Assembly (NCBI RefSeq): GCF_014839805.1
Contig: NC_051138.1
Location: 12,646,983 to 12,710,982, forward strand
Length of the DNA stretch: 64,000 nucleotides
Direction: 5' to 3'
Source: Manduca sexta
Taxonomy: Eukaryota > Arthropoda > Insecta > Lepidoptera > Sphingidae
The translations under genes were made by a program, and so were the position numbers. The notes beneath the pieces were generated by a model. That model was not told where the DNA came from. It searched no databases and saw only the letters and a list, made by a program, of their open reading frames with translations. Positions 1-10,765 of this stretch are shown piece after piece. Positions within the stretch are counted from its first letter, which is position 1; each line of letters begins with the position of its first letter.

Positions 1-297
1 CTGCTCCGCTCCTATTGGTCATAACGTGATGATATATAACTTAGAGCCCTCCACAAACAAAGGGCTATTCAACACAAAAAGAATTTTTCAGTTCGAATCG
101 GTAGTTCCTGAGATTAGCCATTACTGCTCCGCTCCTATTGGGTATAGCGTGATGATATATAGCCTATAGCACTCCACGAACAAAGGGCTATCCAACGCAA
201 AAAGAATTTTTCAGTTTGGACCGGTAGTTCCTGAGATTAGCGCGTTCAAATAAACAAACAAACAAACAAACTCTTCAGCTTTATATAATAGTATAGA
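1..297 (-). mobile_element. Truncated non-autonomous Helitron with 123-bp internal repeats (left end outside window)
   Basis: On the minus strand the element starts at 297 with TCTATACTATTATATAAAGC, followed by a run of GTTT units (about 251-271) and at least two 123-bp units. The rest lies beyond the window edge. It matches the complete copies at 7771-9041 and 56887-58018. The 5'-TC with a flanking A is standard for Helitrons, which insert between A and T. No coding capacity is seen. The unit next to the TC end carries the 'GGGTATAGCG / CAACGC' variant and the next one the 'GGTCATAACG / CAACAC' variant. Confidence 0.8.
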
Positions 298-766
298 TTA
301 GTACCGGTGTATTAATGTTCTCCCGACGCTTTGAAGACTTTACAACCTTCGTGGTCTCATGGTGGACTAAAGTGTTGGTCATCCGGAATGTTAAACTTAC
401 AATATTAAAAAATATAATTTTTTTAGCTGTTGACGGTCCGATCGATGCAGAATGAGCTCACAGTGTATTAAAATTTGGCAGCCGGTCTTTTAGGTTTAGA
501 TTTAATTAAATGTAGAACACGTACCCAGGCTTGTCTCATCTCGTCTTTCATTTCTTTATCTTATTTTTTTATACACGCATGGTGAAGTGCCCCTACAGCA
601 CCTGATAGTAAACGAAGTGGATCCAAATGGTGTCGACTGATGAAAGATGATAATCCCTCATCAGTTGCTACGATTATGACGGCCTCTTTATTTTAGATGG
701 TACAAATTTCAGACGTCGGCACAGTTTTGGACGAAACTGGTACAATTTAGTATAGACATTAGACAG
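298..766. other. AT-rich interval with one A-tailed element fragment
   Basis: No gene is seen. 563-684 is a minus-strand 3' fragment of the A-tailed family V: poly-T at 564-570, then CACCTGATAG and the GTCGACTGATG stretch shared with copies at 37663, 41898 and 62557. The rest is unassigned. The stretch around 335-380 resembles a decayed tRNA-like head but is too diverged to call. Confidence 0.45.
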
Positions 767-1067
767 TCTATGGAAAATGTTATAATATTATAAAACAAAG
801 TCTCCCAAAAGCCGTCTGTATGTTTGTGATCGATTTTCTCACAATCTACTGAACGGATTTTTTTACGGTATTTACTAAAAGATGGTGCGATTCTTGAGGA
901 AGGTTTAGATTAATAGTACATTACGGTTTTAAGTAAATTGGCTGAAATATTACGATTATTGTTGAAGAGGTCGCGTGGTTGTAAAAAATCTCGTGGGTCA
1001 GGATTTACGCGGGAAAAACTTTGTGACACACTAATTTCCACGCGAGCGACGCCGCAGGCACTGCTCG
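767..1067 (+). mobile_element. Short non-autonomous Helitron (about 300 bp)
   Basis: Starts TCTAT at 767, contains the 'AACAAAGTCTCCCAAAAGC' and 'CTACTGAACGGATTT' stretches that I recall from lepidopteran Helitron-like repeats, and ends in a decayed GC hairpin (CACGCGAGCGACGCCGCAGGC) followed by CTCG, where CTAG would be expected. The mutated terminus suggests an old, immobile copy. The 62-codon minus-strand ORF at 910-1098 lies on this repeat and is not a gene. Confidence 0.6.
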
Positions 1068-1100
1068 TGTTATATAGATAAAGTGTTCTATACAACACTA

Positions 1101-1345
1101 CCTTGGAGCGTAGTTGTATTCCGGTATGCCTGCAGTGCTGCGGTCTCGGGATGGATCCTCTGGCTGGACAAAGTGATATTGGATTTTTTCTATGTATGCA
1201 CCCGGAGTATAGAATTTGTGCCCGATAACGCGATAAGCTCGCCTTCTATCACATCTTCAGACGGAATACACGCGGCGAAATTTGGGTGAATCAGTTGCGC
1301 CTACGCCTACACCTTCGGGAAAAAAAAGGCGTAAATGCATATGCT
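1101..1345 (+). mobile_element. tRNA-derived SINE, family SINE-1
   Basis: The tRNA-like head (GGAGCGTAGTTGTATT at 1105) is degenerate and box B is largely lost. The body is diagnostic: GAATTTGTGCCCGATAACGC, 'TATCACATC..CAGACGGAATACAC' and 'GTTGCGCCTACGCC..CCTTCGGG', all shared with the better copy at 46248-46506. The overlapping 68-codon ORF is a SINE frame. Confidence 0.7.
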
Positions 1346-2183
1346 ACACATAACATTGTACTCCTTTCATAACTGACATAATCATTGTAAATTGACTGAA
1401 CCTTAATCACGAATGTAACAGATCTATGATACACATAACCGATTGACCAGTGTGGTCAATTTCTAAATCTGTGAAAAACTCCTGTACAAAATTAATTCGA
1501 AACGATACATAGTTCAAAATCGCCTGTGACAGCTATTGTTGAATACTATCCATTCAGTCATTGGAAATATTCAATACATTCTGCTCGTTACAGGTCAGCC
1601 GAAGCCAACGGCGATGGTTGAAATTTTACATCGACAGGGCTGTCGGTTTAGAAAAATAATCACATTCAAAAGTTATTCATGCTTCGTTTTCTATACACAC
1701 ACACAAATGTAAATATAAAAAAAAATCACTATACAGTTCAGGCTATTTTTCAGGTCTTTGGATAAGATATGTACAAAAATCTGGTCAATATATTATAAGG
1801 TGGATAACTAACGATTGGCAACCCTGACGCATACACTGTCACGGGCACGCGTGACGCGTTTACAATATTGTGTTTTCAGCGCGTTTGTCGATATTAATTA
1901 AATTCGCGATCAATTTTCATAACGATATTTACATCATGAAATATTTTGCTATGCGGAATCATAGGAACTTTTCCTTTGATGAAAAGTTAAATCCGTTGTT
2001 GTAATTTTATATTCGATGTCAGTGTTTTATAGTTTTAACTTTTTATAGCTTACTTCGTATGATTTCAAATTAAACTGCATATTTTACGCTTCAGTCGGTT
2101 CAAAGATAGTATGGGTGCCTTCGAGAAGACGTTATGGTTATGATGACAGATTTGAGAAATACTCAGTAAAATATAAATTTTTA
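1346..2183. other. Unassigned AT-rich interval
   Basis: Contains a short CA run near 1698 and a modestly GC-richer stretch at about 1812-1880. No coding frame, RNA gene or recognised repeat was seen. Confidence 0.4.
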
Positions 2184-2400
2184 CCCTTATTCATAAACAT
2201 TTTTTATCTAAGGACGGAGTAATGTTGTGATAACAAGTCTGTTTCTCAGTGCAAAACGGCACTGAGAAATAGACATTAGCCAATCACAAAGGCACTATGT
2301 CTACGCACTGCGAAGGCTGCCATGCCGTCAACACTGAAAAACAGACTTATTATTACAGCTTTGCTCCGTCCTTAGATAAAAAACGTCTATGAATACGGGG
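2184..2400. mobile_element. 217-bp MITE with long terminal inverted repeats
   Basis: The left arm (CCCTTATTCATAAAC then TTTTTTATCTAAGGACGGAG, reaching TCTGTTTCTCAGTG) is mirrored by the right arm ending CTCCGTCCTTAGATAAAAAA then GTCTATGAATACGGGG. Arms are about 70 bp with scattered mismatches, so it is a non-autonomous DNA transposon. No transposase is present. A target duplication could not be read with confidence, so the superfamily is open. Confidence 0.75.
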
Positions 2401-3071
2401 CTTTAACTTTATTTTGTGAAAAATGATAAATCAATAAAGGATACCACAATATGATTTTATATTAAAAACACTAGTTTTAAAAATATTTTCATAACTTCTG
2501 ATTAAACGCCGTCACATATGTAAGCCATAAGCCGGCCAAATACAAAAGTCACTCTCTAATCTGCGCTCCAAAGAAATGGTAACGAAATGAGTACTAACTA
2601 CATTAGCTGTTTAATACAATAACTGTTAAATAATGTTGACTTGTGAAACGATTTCAAATTTACTGAGAATTAGACTTTAGGATAGCACCTAATCAGAAAA
2701 GCTTTAATGCGAACTTAAAATTTAGAAATTTTTGATCTACTAGTTATTGCGTGTAATTTCAATATACATAGGTAGAAAATAAAGTTCTAATACCAAAATG
2801 ACATATCAATATTGAAAATTTAATAACACGTTATTTGTGCTAATGCATTGGTAAATAATACCACATGCGAATCAAAGTGAATCAATTGAATAGAGCAGTT
2901 AATGTCGAGATAATAAACGGTTTCACATTTTATTATAACTTATTTGTAATTCAAATCATTATTTACATGCGTCGATACTAAATAAGATTATGGGAACGAT
3001 GTTTACATAAAAAGCTTTAGCGATTATCGCGCAATCGCTGTCTTAATAATAAAGTAAATTAGAATAATTGC
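2401..3071. other. Unassigned AT-rich interval
   Basis: No gene, RNA or recognised repeat was seen between the MITE and the A-tailed element at 3072. Confidence 0.4.
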
Positions 3072-3335
3072 TGGTGGCAGGATATATTTTATATCCGGCC
3101 GGATAGCGACCACCGTATGTTACACACACAGGGTGTTAAAATCCGCCATACTGACCAACTCAAGTGTGTCGCGTTCTGAGACCTGCCTGTATATATCCGG
3201 TTCCTACAAGCCGGCATAATTGTGGCGACTAGCGAAGGGTAATCATCCCATCATCAGTCGTCGTTCTATTGGACCCCAAACCGCTTACCATAAGGTACAG
3301 TTGGATCATTTGCCATACAATTATAAATAAAATTA
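3072..3335 (+). mobile_element. A-tailed retroelement, family V (near full length)
   Basis: Begins GGTGGCAGGATATATTTTAT, with a hairpin head GGATATA-TTT-TATATCC and then GCGACCACC pairing back to the start. The body has GTGTGTCGCG, TATATCCGGTTCC, GCCGGCATAATTGTG and TTCTATTGGACCCC, and the end is AT-rich (ATAAATAAAATT). Several other copies in the window begin at the same place, so this is a discrete element rather than a randomly truncated LINE. No protein is encoded. Confidence 0.7.
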
Positions 3336-5154
3336 CCTAGCCTTGAACAACGTCTTAGGTAAGCGTGGTATCTAGTATGTTTAAGGTGTAATTTTATCGG
3401 CCGATGTCCACTTTTTGCAAAAATACCGTATCTGAGGTCAATTCGAGATTGTGAGTAAAACATTCGTCAAATGTAGGGTCAATGTAAATCTATTTTCCCT
3501 CCGATATGAGTTAATTATCGCTAGATGTCTGCCTGATGTCAACCATGGATTGAAGGAACTGTATTAATGGTATTCGAATAAGTATGTTAATTGAAACACA
3601 ATCACTTATACTGCACTAAAATATTGTTGATTCAATAACATATAAGTTATATATAATAATATTATATATAGATAGATGTTATAAAATAATATTTACACAT
3701 TATAAAACCTTGAATGAATCGCCAACGTCGATGATCATAAATTGACTACCTACCAAAAACTTTCAAATCAAAAACAAACTAACGCAGAATTTATCAATCG
3801 TCGCACCTCACCAGTCATTGTCTCGAAAACTTTACGCCATTGAACGAACATTCAATCAGTGCCCTCGTAATCGTCGGTAGGTTCATTTTAAAATGTGTCA
3901 ACGCTCGCCAAAGTTTCTGTCGGTGACTGCACATAATTGAAATCTGTCCCGGGGTCGGTTTTAGTTTTGAACCGTGATTTAATAATAGATAACGTGTGAA
4001 TGGTTCCCGGGTTGATCGGCGTGTGAGGGGGTACGAAATAAGGGGGATAGCGGATAGAGGTGCCGGATTACTGACACGTGCGCGGTCTTCGTTTCATAGG
4101 TTGCGAAACGGCAACTTAGTGTTAGCATACATTATATTGGCTTTTTACCTGATGGTATTACGGAACGGTGTTCTTTATTTACATATTTTAAAACATAAAT
4201 GATTAATTAATATACAAGATGATACACATTTAAATACATCAAGATTTATATTAGTTACACAATATGTGAGAGATATAATATTATCCATAGAAATTAACGG
4301 GACTTACTTAAATCAGAAGTATCAAATACTTATTACGAATATTAAGGAATTAAAAAAAAATACAGCCTTGGTACTGTTGTGATTGATAAGGCAATTGTGA
4401 CGCTCGAAATCGCACATTTATTCCCATAAAAAGGTCTATACGGTTTTAGAACTATACATAATATTTTCTTTATATTTTCAACTTATTTATTTACTTTCAA
4501 TACCTTTATAAATAAACCACGTATTCCATATTCAAAAATATCCATGAAAATTTATTCATACTTGTTTACGCTATAAATTCTCGAGTACTTACGTGTTCAA
4601 TACGGCGCGACGACATCACGACGTCATTCGTTATCTGTGACATTTCAATTGAAACTTTCCAGCTTTTGCATTGCCCCGCCGGCACCAACGTTTTATAGGA
4701 AACAACACAATTTACTCGCATATTAATAATGCATGGTACGAGTCGAGACATTTTAACATCGAGTCATGATCGAGTATTTTTAGTGTATTTCTCTATTTTA
4801 ATTATTAATATAGTATTTTCTTTAAAAATATCTTTAGAAAAAAAAAACACAAATGATTACTAATAAAAAGAACATGAATATGTGAAATAAAACAATGTAA
4901 AAAATTCATATTAAGTTTCATAAAAGCCATTCGTATTGATGGAAAATAGAATAGGTATCAAAGACATTAACATTATAATACTATGTTGGAAAATCATGAC
5001 ATTTAACTATAGACAAATTTTAATCACCATGGCTTTCATAAAAAGTATTTACTCGGCAATAAAGATTATTTTTTTCAATAGCTATTTTTGCAATGAACAT
5101 TATTTTATTTTTGTTATATAACTTGATTCTACATAGTCTCTCTCAATTAGTCAA
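3336..5154. other. Mostly unique AT-rich interval with a GC-richer patch
   Basis: 3640-3680 is an AT palindrome (TATATATAATAATATTATATA). 3780-4110 is clearly richer in CG dinucleotides than its surroundings and has no repeat match in the window; it could be regulatory or a non-coding exon. The 68-codon ORF at 3996-4202 there has no recognisable domain. The remainder is plain AT-rich sequence. Confidence 0.35.
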
Positions 5155-5260
5155 AACATGGCCTTTTTTCGTTAAGGTGACCATTGAACCTATTGACGTT
5201 TTACAAATAGACGCGTCATATAGTCACATACGTGTACAGCTCAGGCAACTCTCATTGATA
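5155..5260 (-). repeat. Short dispersed repeat, pair member Q
   Basis: On the minus strand the stretch GTATGTGACTATATGACGCG...TTGTAAAACGTCAA matches 19215-19350, where about 40 extra bases interrupt it after GTGACTATA. The ends are undefined. The family is unknown. Confidence 0.5.
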
Positions 5261-5771
5261 CGGCCCGAACGTCGACCGCCGTCGCCAAGACAGTCGAATA
5301 AAATGTATTTATTAGTTAAAAAATAAGTTAAATAGTGTATACTTATTACTAACATATGAAATGAAACGTTTTTTTCATTGAAAGTTGGAGTATAATTACT
5401 TGTACATCGTCTAAAAACACAGGAAGGCTTTTTATTAATAAAAATACAAAAGTTAGTAAGCCGACTAGCCGCGACGCGGTGGAGGTTGTCTAAATTAATG
5501 TCGGGCAATTTTACCTTGCTTTCGTCTTGCCACTATTGAGTTCAGACAACGTATCTGTGTAATAAAAACATCTTAGATTGAACCTGCGTGGTACCGCAAC
5601 CTACGCCGCAGCACATCATGCTGAGTAGTCTACCTACCAGGTCCAACATGAAATTTAAGAGATATTCATTTATTTCAGTTTAAATATAAGTATGTACTTG
5701 TTTGGATTTACTTTTATTCTTTTTCTCCAAATGTTTATACCTGTAAGTGTCAAGTGACTTACTAATCTTCT
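5261..5771. other. Unassigned interval
   Basis: The 94-codon minus ORF at 5224-5508 shows no domain and overlaps repeat Q at one end. A small GC-richer spot lies at about 5575-5650. Nothing else is supported. Confidence 0.35.
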
Positions 5772-5890
5772 TCTATACTTATAATAAATCTGTAGAGAGG
5801 TCAATTCTGTACATGAAATATATTTCCAAAATTACTATCAGGGGGTGATTAGGGATTGATACTGATGCCAAAAATGCAATTAGTAAAATT

Positions 5891-5923
<33 letters not shown>

Positions 5924-6622
5924 ATAACCGTTATAGAAACAAAAACTACTCGACGGATTTTAACGAAACTTGGTACAATTATTTGTCATACTCCTGTGCT
6001 GGTTATAGTATACTTTTCATCACGCTACAATTAATAGGAGCAGAGCAGTGAAGGGAAATGTTGGGAAAACGGGAGAAGTTACTCCATTTTTTAAGCTTCC
6101 GTCGCGTGTGCAACCTTAATGGTTAAAGCTATACAGAAATCATGTATGACGGAAATGTTCTCCTTAAAATTATGTAAAAATATCCCACGACAGCATATGT
6201 CTATATTTTATGGTTGACTCACAATAACACGTGTAACTCCCGATAGCTTAGCAGTTCGAAGCTTTCTCATTATATTTGCCTACTCTTACGTTTATAACAC
6301 TCTCAGTCATCCCTAATTAAAAAGTTAACATTATTAAATATTCCATAAAAAAGAATCATAGAAATCGGTATAGAAACACCAAAGTTATACATGAAATACA
6401 CTAATAATAAGCCATCATGCGTGAATACTGAATCATGCTATAAGGATTATTTTTGTATATATATAAGATCGCGAACGTACAGGCAGACGGCTTGCTTGGC
6501 ACCTAGAGGCTAGCGAATCACCTAGCGAGTAGCTTCGTAAAACGAACATTCTCGAACGTTCGCGACCGGCTCCATTTTTGAAGTCCGAAATCCACGCAGG
6601 CGAAGCTGCGAGCGGAAGCTAG
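5772..6622 (+). mobile_element. Complete non-autonomous Helitron, 851 bp
   Basis: Starts TCTATACTTATAATAAATC and ends with a hairpin CGCAG-GCGAAG-CTGCG followed by AGCGGAAGCTAG, then a target T. The 3' hairpin plus CTAG satisfies the Helitron CTRR rule. 5894-5923 is a GTCT microsatellite inside the element. The reverse-orientation copy at 53802-54622 matches over most of the length, but 6445-6575 is different sequence flanked by TCGCGAACGT (6469) and its complement ACGTTCGCGA (6556). No Rep/helicase gene is present. Confidence 0.85.
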
Positions 6623-7770
6623 TTTAATATTAAAATAAAAAGCAACACCACCAATCAATACCCAAAACTAGAGGTAATCAATTACCATCACGTGATCTAC
6701 TCAATATATACCAAAAAAAAATAGTAAACATATAAATAGTAAATATAAATAGTAAACATAACAAAACACCAATCACTACATACAGACTAATCTCATCCAA
6801 TTATATACCAGACCGGTAAAGCAATAAGGAAACAAATAGCACGGGCACACGTACTGACGACGTAACTTGTCAAAGGCGTCTTGTCGCGACTGCACCCGAG
6901 CACAGTGGAGCACCCTTCAAAACTTATTTATGAGTGAACTCTGCAAGGGGACGGTAGTTGTGCAGCGTCGGACGGATAATGATGAGAGAATTTTATTTAT
7001 TAGAGACCCAGTTGGTGACGTCGGATGGTTCGAGGGATGCGCGCAGTTTGTGTCGCAATAGCTATGATTGTTGAATTGATAGCCTGATTGACGACAGCAA
7101 ACATGTGTATCTGGTCACGACGAGAACAAATTAAAAAGTTTTGAATAAACAAAAACCATTTGTCTACTAGACGAACTGAGTGATTTCACAATGAATACCG
7201 ACTGGAGATCCTTAAAAAATGAACAAACCAACGATAGTCCAACACGCATTCACAATATAAGTATACACTAGTGCAAGCACAAATCAAACAATCGAGGGCG
7301 GAAATACACTACACCAGGATATCATAACATTTGTAGCATGCATCAGAACAATTTCACTTTTTGCATTCATCAACAACAAAGGTACATTTAACGCGGGACG
7401 TAAGACTGCAACTGGATCGATAACCAATCAGCAACGGAGCGGCACGGGCCCGGCAGAATTACCTGGGCCCTGATTAGGTGCCGTATAAGCACTGTTACTG
7501 CCGAGACGGCCAATAAACTTTCCCGCCTTCTTGCCTCTTAATATTTTTCCCGATACCCATTAGTTGTGCGGCTTTGGTGTCGTTTGTCTTCTTTGCAACG
7601 TTCGTATATCGAAGATCGGTGCTCATTTTTCAAAAAGAAACTTTATGATTGGCTCTTAACGTTGTTTATAAATTGTTTTGCGAAAACCAATGTTTGGGTT
7701 TATTGGCTATTATGTGATCAAAGTGAGTCAAATACAAGTGGTGGAGCTATGTAATGCACATATACCTATA
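6623..7770. other. Unassigned interval
   Basis: 6721-6760 has a minor ATAGTAAACATATAA repeat. 7425-7545 is a GC-richer unique patch (GGCACGGGCCCGG...GAGACGGCC). The 64-codon ORF at 6867-7061 has no recognisable family. No RNA gene was seen. Confidence 0.35.
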
Positions 7771-9041
7771 CTAGCTTTTGCCCGCGGCTCCGCCCGCGTT
7801 ATAAAGTTTTTCGGGCTAAAGTTTTCCGTTATAAAAGTAGTAGTTTCCCGGGAGCCTATGTTCTTCCTAGGGTCTCAAACTGTCTCCATACCAAATTTTA
7901 TCCTAATACGTTGGGTAGTTTTTGAGTTTAACACGTTCGGGCAGACCGATGCAGCGGGGGACTTTGTTTTGTGATATATTTTTGTAGAACTTTTTAAGAG
8001 GAACAATCCCGTCATACATTATTGTTGCATAACTTTAACCGTTTACGCAGCGCTCGCAACAGAAGCTCTCAAAACTAATAAATTGTCCCCGTTTTTGCAT
8101 CATGTTTCATTACTGCTCCGCTCCTATTGGTCATAGCGTGACGATATATAACCTATAGCACTCCAGGAACAAAGGGCTATCCAACACAAAAATATTTTTT
8201 CAGTTCGAACCGGTAGTTCCTGAGATTAGCGATTACTGCTCCGCTCCTATTGGGCATAGCGTGAGGATATATATAGCCTATAGCATTCCAGGAACAAAGG
8301 GCTATCCAACACAAAAAGAATTATTCAGTTCAAACTCTTAGTTTCTGAGATTAGCCATTACTGCTCTGCTCCTATTGGTCATAGCGTGATGATATATAGC
8401 CTATAGCACTTCACGAACAAAGGGCTATCCAATACAAAATGATTTTTTAGTTCGAACCGGTAGTTCCTGAGATTAGCCATTACTGCTCTGCTCCTATTGG
8501 GTATAGCGTGATGATATATAGCCTATAGCAATCCACGAATAAAGGGCTATCCAACGCAAAAATAATTTTTCAGTTTGGACCGGTAGTTCCTGAGATTAGC
8601 CATTACTGCTCCGCTCCTATTGGGTATAGCGTGATGATATATAGCCTATAGTACTCCACGAACAAAAAGCTATCCAACGCAAAAAGAATTTTTCAGTTTG
8701 GATCGGTAGTTCCTGAGATTAGCCATTACTGCTCCGCTCCTAATGGGTATAGCGTGATGATATATAGCCTATAGCACTTCACGAACAAAGGTCTATCCAA
8801 CGCAAAAAGAATTTTTCAGTTCGGACCGGTAGTTCCTGAGATTAGGCATTACTGCTCCGCTCCTATTGGGTATAGCGTGATGATATATAGCATATAGCAC
8901 TCCACGAACATAGGGCTATCCAACGCAAAAAGAATTTTTCAGTTTGGACGGGTAGTTCCTGAGATTAGCGCGTTCAAACAAACAAACAAACAAACAAACA
9001 AACAAACAAACAAACTCTTCAGCTTTATATAATAGTATAGA
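7771..9041 (-). mobile_element. Complete non-autonomous Helitron with seven 123-bp internal repeats, 1271 bp
   Basis: Read on the minus strand it starts TCTATACTATTATATAAAGC at 9041 and ends CGCGG-GCGGAG-CCGCG plus GGCAAAAGCTAG at 7771, with flanking A (9042 complement) and T (7770 complement), as expected for A/T target insertion. A GTTT run lies at 8976-9015. Seven tandem units of about 123 bp fill 8108-8969. Units near the 3' end carry GGTCATAGCG and CAACACAAAA; units near the 5' end carry GGGTATAGCG and CAACGCAAAA. The plus-strand ORF at 7678-7974 is an antisense frame of the conserved 3' end. Confidence 0.9.
8108..8969 (-). repeat. Tandem array, seven units of about 123 bp
   Basis: Unit starts (CATTACTGCTCCG or its variants) fall near 8108, 8230, 8356, 8477, 8601, 8723 and 8846. 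Each unit contains GAGCGGAGCAGTAATGG-type sequence on the minus strand. There are no unique spacers between units, so this is not a CRISPR array; it is an internal satellite of the Helitron. Confidence 0.9.
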
Positions 9042-9330
9042 TATGAATACTGTCTTACAGAACCCAACCAACCAACGTAAGCTAGCAGCGCTCTGGTGTA
9101 TTCTTTACGATAGGTTATGAATTTCTGAGGACCACCCACATCATTCACCATTCTAACTCATATTCTTTCTTTTTAAGAGATACATTATAGTATTTTTGGT
9201 TTATGGTGGATGAATATTACGTAACATAAAGACACACTAACACATTCACCTAACTAGATTACAGAAATAACTAGATCTACCAGGCTAATTAACGAAAGTA
9301 AAAGCTGGCCATTATCACTTTATTTTAGTA
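9042..9330. other. Unassigned interval
   Basis: Plain AT-rich sequence between a Helitron and a MITE; nothing recognised. Confidence 0.4.
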
Positions 9331-9462
9331 TTTTTGCAATTGCAGTCATTCTAATTGAAGGATAGCTTTGATAGCCATAAAGGTAAAAGAGTTAAAAGTC
9401 CTCTATTTATCTACACGGCTATCAAAGTTCTCTTTCCAATAGAAACCGTAATTTCAAAAAGA
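9331..9462. mobile_element. Palindromic MITE, family F, about 130 bp
   Basis: Left end TTTTTGCAATTGCAGTCATT is mirrored at the right by CCGTAATTTCAAAAAG, and the inner arms AGCTTTGATAGCC / GGCTATCAAAGTT also pair. It shares this architecture with 12725-12865. Arms are diverged, so the copy is old. Confidence 0.65.
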
Positions 9463-9524
9463 TGGAATAGTGCCCCTTCACCTTATCCAATCTTTATATA
9501 ACACCCCTCCCGCCTCTCTGTTTT

Positions 9525-9741
9525 AACTACACGTTGAGGTCTATAAGGGCTCGCGAACATTTACTAGCCTTCTCCCACCACCCATTCTAAAAGGGTTCCT
9601 TTCCTTCTCTCACGCTTTTCTTCCCCTGATATCGTCTCCCAACTTTCCAGGCTTCTGCAGTGGCTAAGCTGGGGGATTCCGATATCCAATTCGCAGGTTT
9701 CCCCCGTTGTAGATTGCAGGATCCGGAACATAAAAAAAAAA
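9525..9741 (+). mobile_element. A-tailed LINE-like 3' end, family E
   Basis: Begins near AACTACACGTTGAGGTCTAT, contains GGGCTCGCGAACATTTACT and CCAATTCGCAGGTTTCCCCC, and ends GGATCCGGAACAT followed by 11 A. A second copy with the same core and an A-rich end lies at 16175-16372. A poly-A tail and a 5'-truncated look fit a non-LTR retrotransposon 3' UTR. The parent element is not in the window. Confidence 0.6.
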
Positions 9742-10611
9742 ATTATATATCCTAATGAATTACTAAGATATATTTAACCGAGGTTAAATCAATCCCCCGA
9801 TTAATCCGCGGATAGTACTGCATTCAACCGATTCCATTGTTGTTAAATCTACAGTGTTCCAAACTGTACGTGGAAAGAATTAATAGAATCTATTGTTTAG
9901 CCGCTTTTTTAAGATTCCCGGCGTCAAATCATTGATATCGGATTCTAAAGAAGACGTAATTCACGTAACAAAGTCTTAATTGTGTCCGTATCTTTACGGC
10001 GATACTCTGGTTTGATATAAAGCTGTTTATATCGGTTTTAAGAGAAGGAAAACACGAAATAAACCTTGAATTGAACTTCCATGAACAACACATAGAATTG
10101 TAAATCTGCACTAATTGCACGAATTAATTTGTCATTGTGTTGAGAGCTGTTTAATACTGATCACGTGATAGAAAAAGAACATTTAAAAACCCTCGCTTTT
10201 ATTCCTTTTCAAGATGTTATGAAAGTGAAGTAAATAATTTTAAGATGACATTCCTGAGAGACGAATTCTAATTTCATTAAGCTTTTTATATCATGTTGTT
10301 AATTAAAGTGTGAAATTTGGGACAGAAAGGCTCTTTTGCATATTATGAGGCTACAAATTATAAAAGGTTTATGTAAACATGTTCAATAGATATATAATCT
10401 TAACCATAATGTTCCAAGACACAGGAGCAAGCGATGATTATTATCATTATTTTTTTATTATCGTCATGGACCAGTATCTGTAATTTTCTTGTATATTTGG
10501 TTAAAAGTGAAATAAATAATTATATTTATTTTTCTGGAAAAGTTATCACGCGGTTGAAGTGGCTAACAAATATTTATTAATTAAGTGTCTGTTTCACAAG
10601 TTACATGTAAA
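9742..10611. other. Unassigned AT-rich interval
   Basis: No gene, RNA or repeat recognised. A 63-codon minus ORF at 9929-10120 has no features. Confidence 0.4.
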
Positions 10612-10765
10612 TATTTATTTAATAGCTGTCGTAGATAGTAGATACTCATTTTATTACAGTTTATTTGGGAACTTAGAATGTGAATATCGTATTTGGTCAG
10701 CATTTGCACTTACGTGACGAGTAGAATTTACTCAGGAAGTAGTGAAATAAGCCAATAATATACAA
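10612..10765 (+). repeat. Dispersed repeat, pair member P
   Basis: Shares the order of short blocks TTATTTGGGAACTTAGA, CGTATTTGGTC and ACGTGACGAGTAGAATTT with 13925-14075. Ends are not defined. Family unknown. Confidence 0.5.

Noticed and set aside
7678..7974. 98-codon ORF, with a related 80-codon ORF at 57875-58117 (shared FARGSARVIKFF)
   Set aside because: The similarity exists only because both are antisense frames of the same Helitron 3' end. Helitron hairpin and terminus sequence, not protein selection, explains it.
8108..8969. Regularly spaced repeats resembling a CRISPR array
   Set aside because: Units are contiguous 123-bp repeats with no unique spacers, inside a eukaryotic Helitron.
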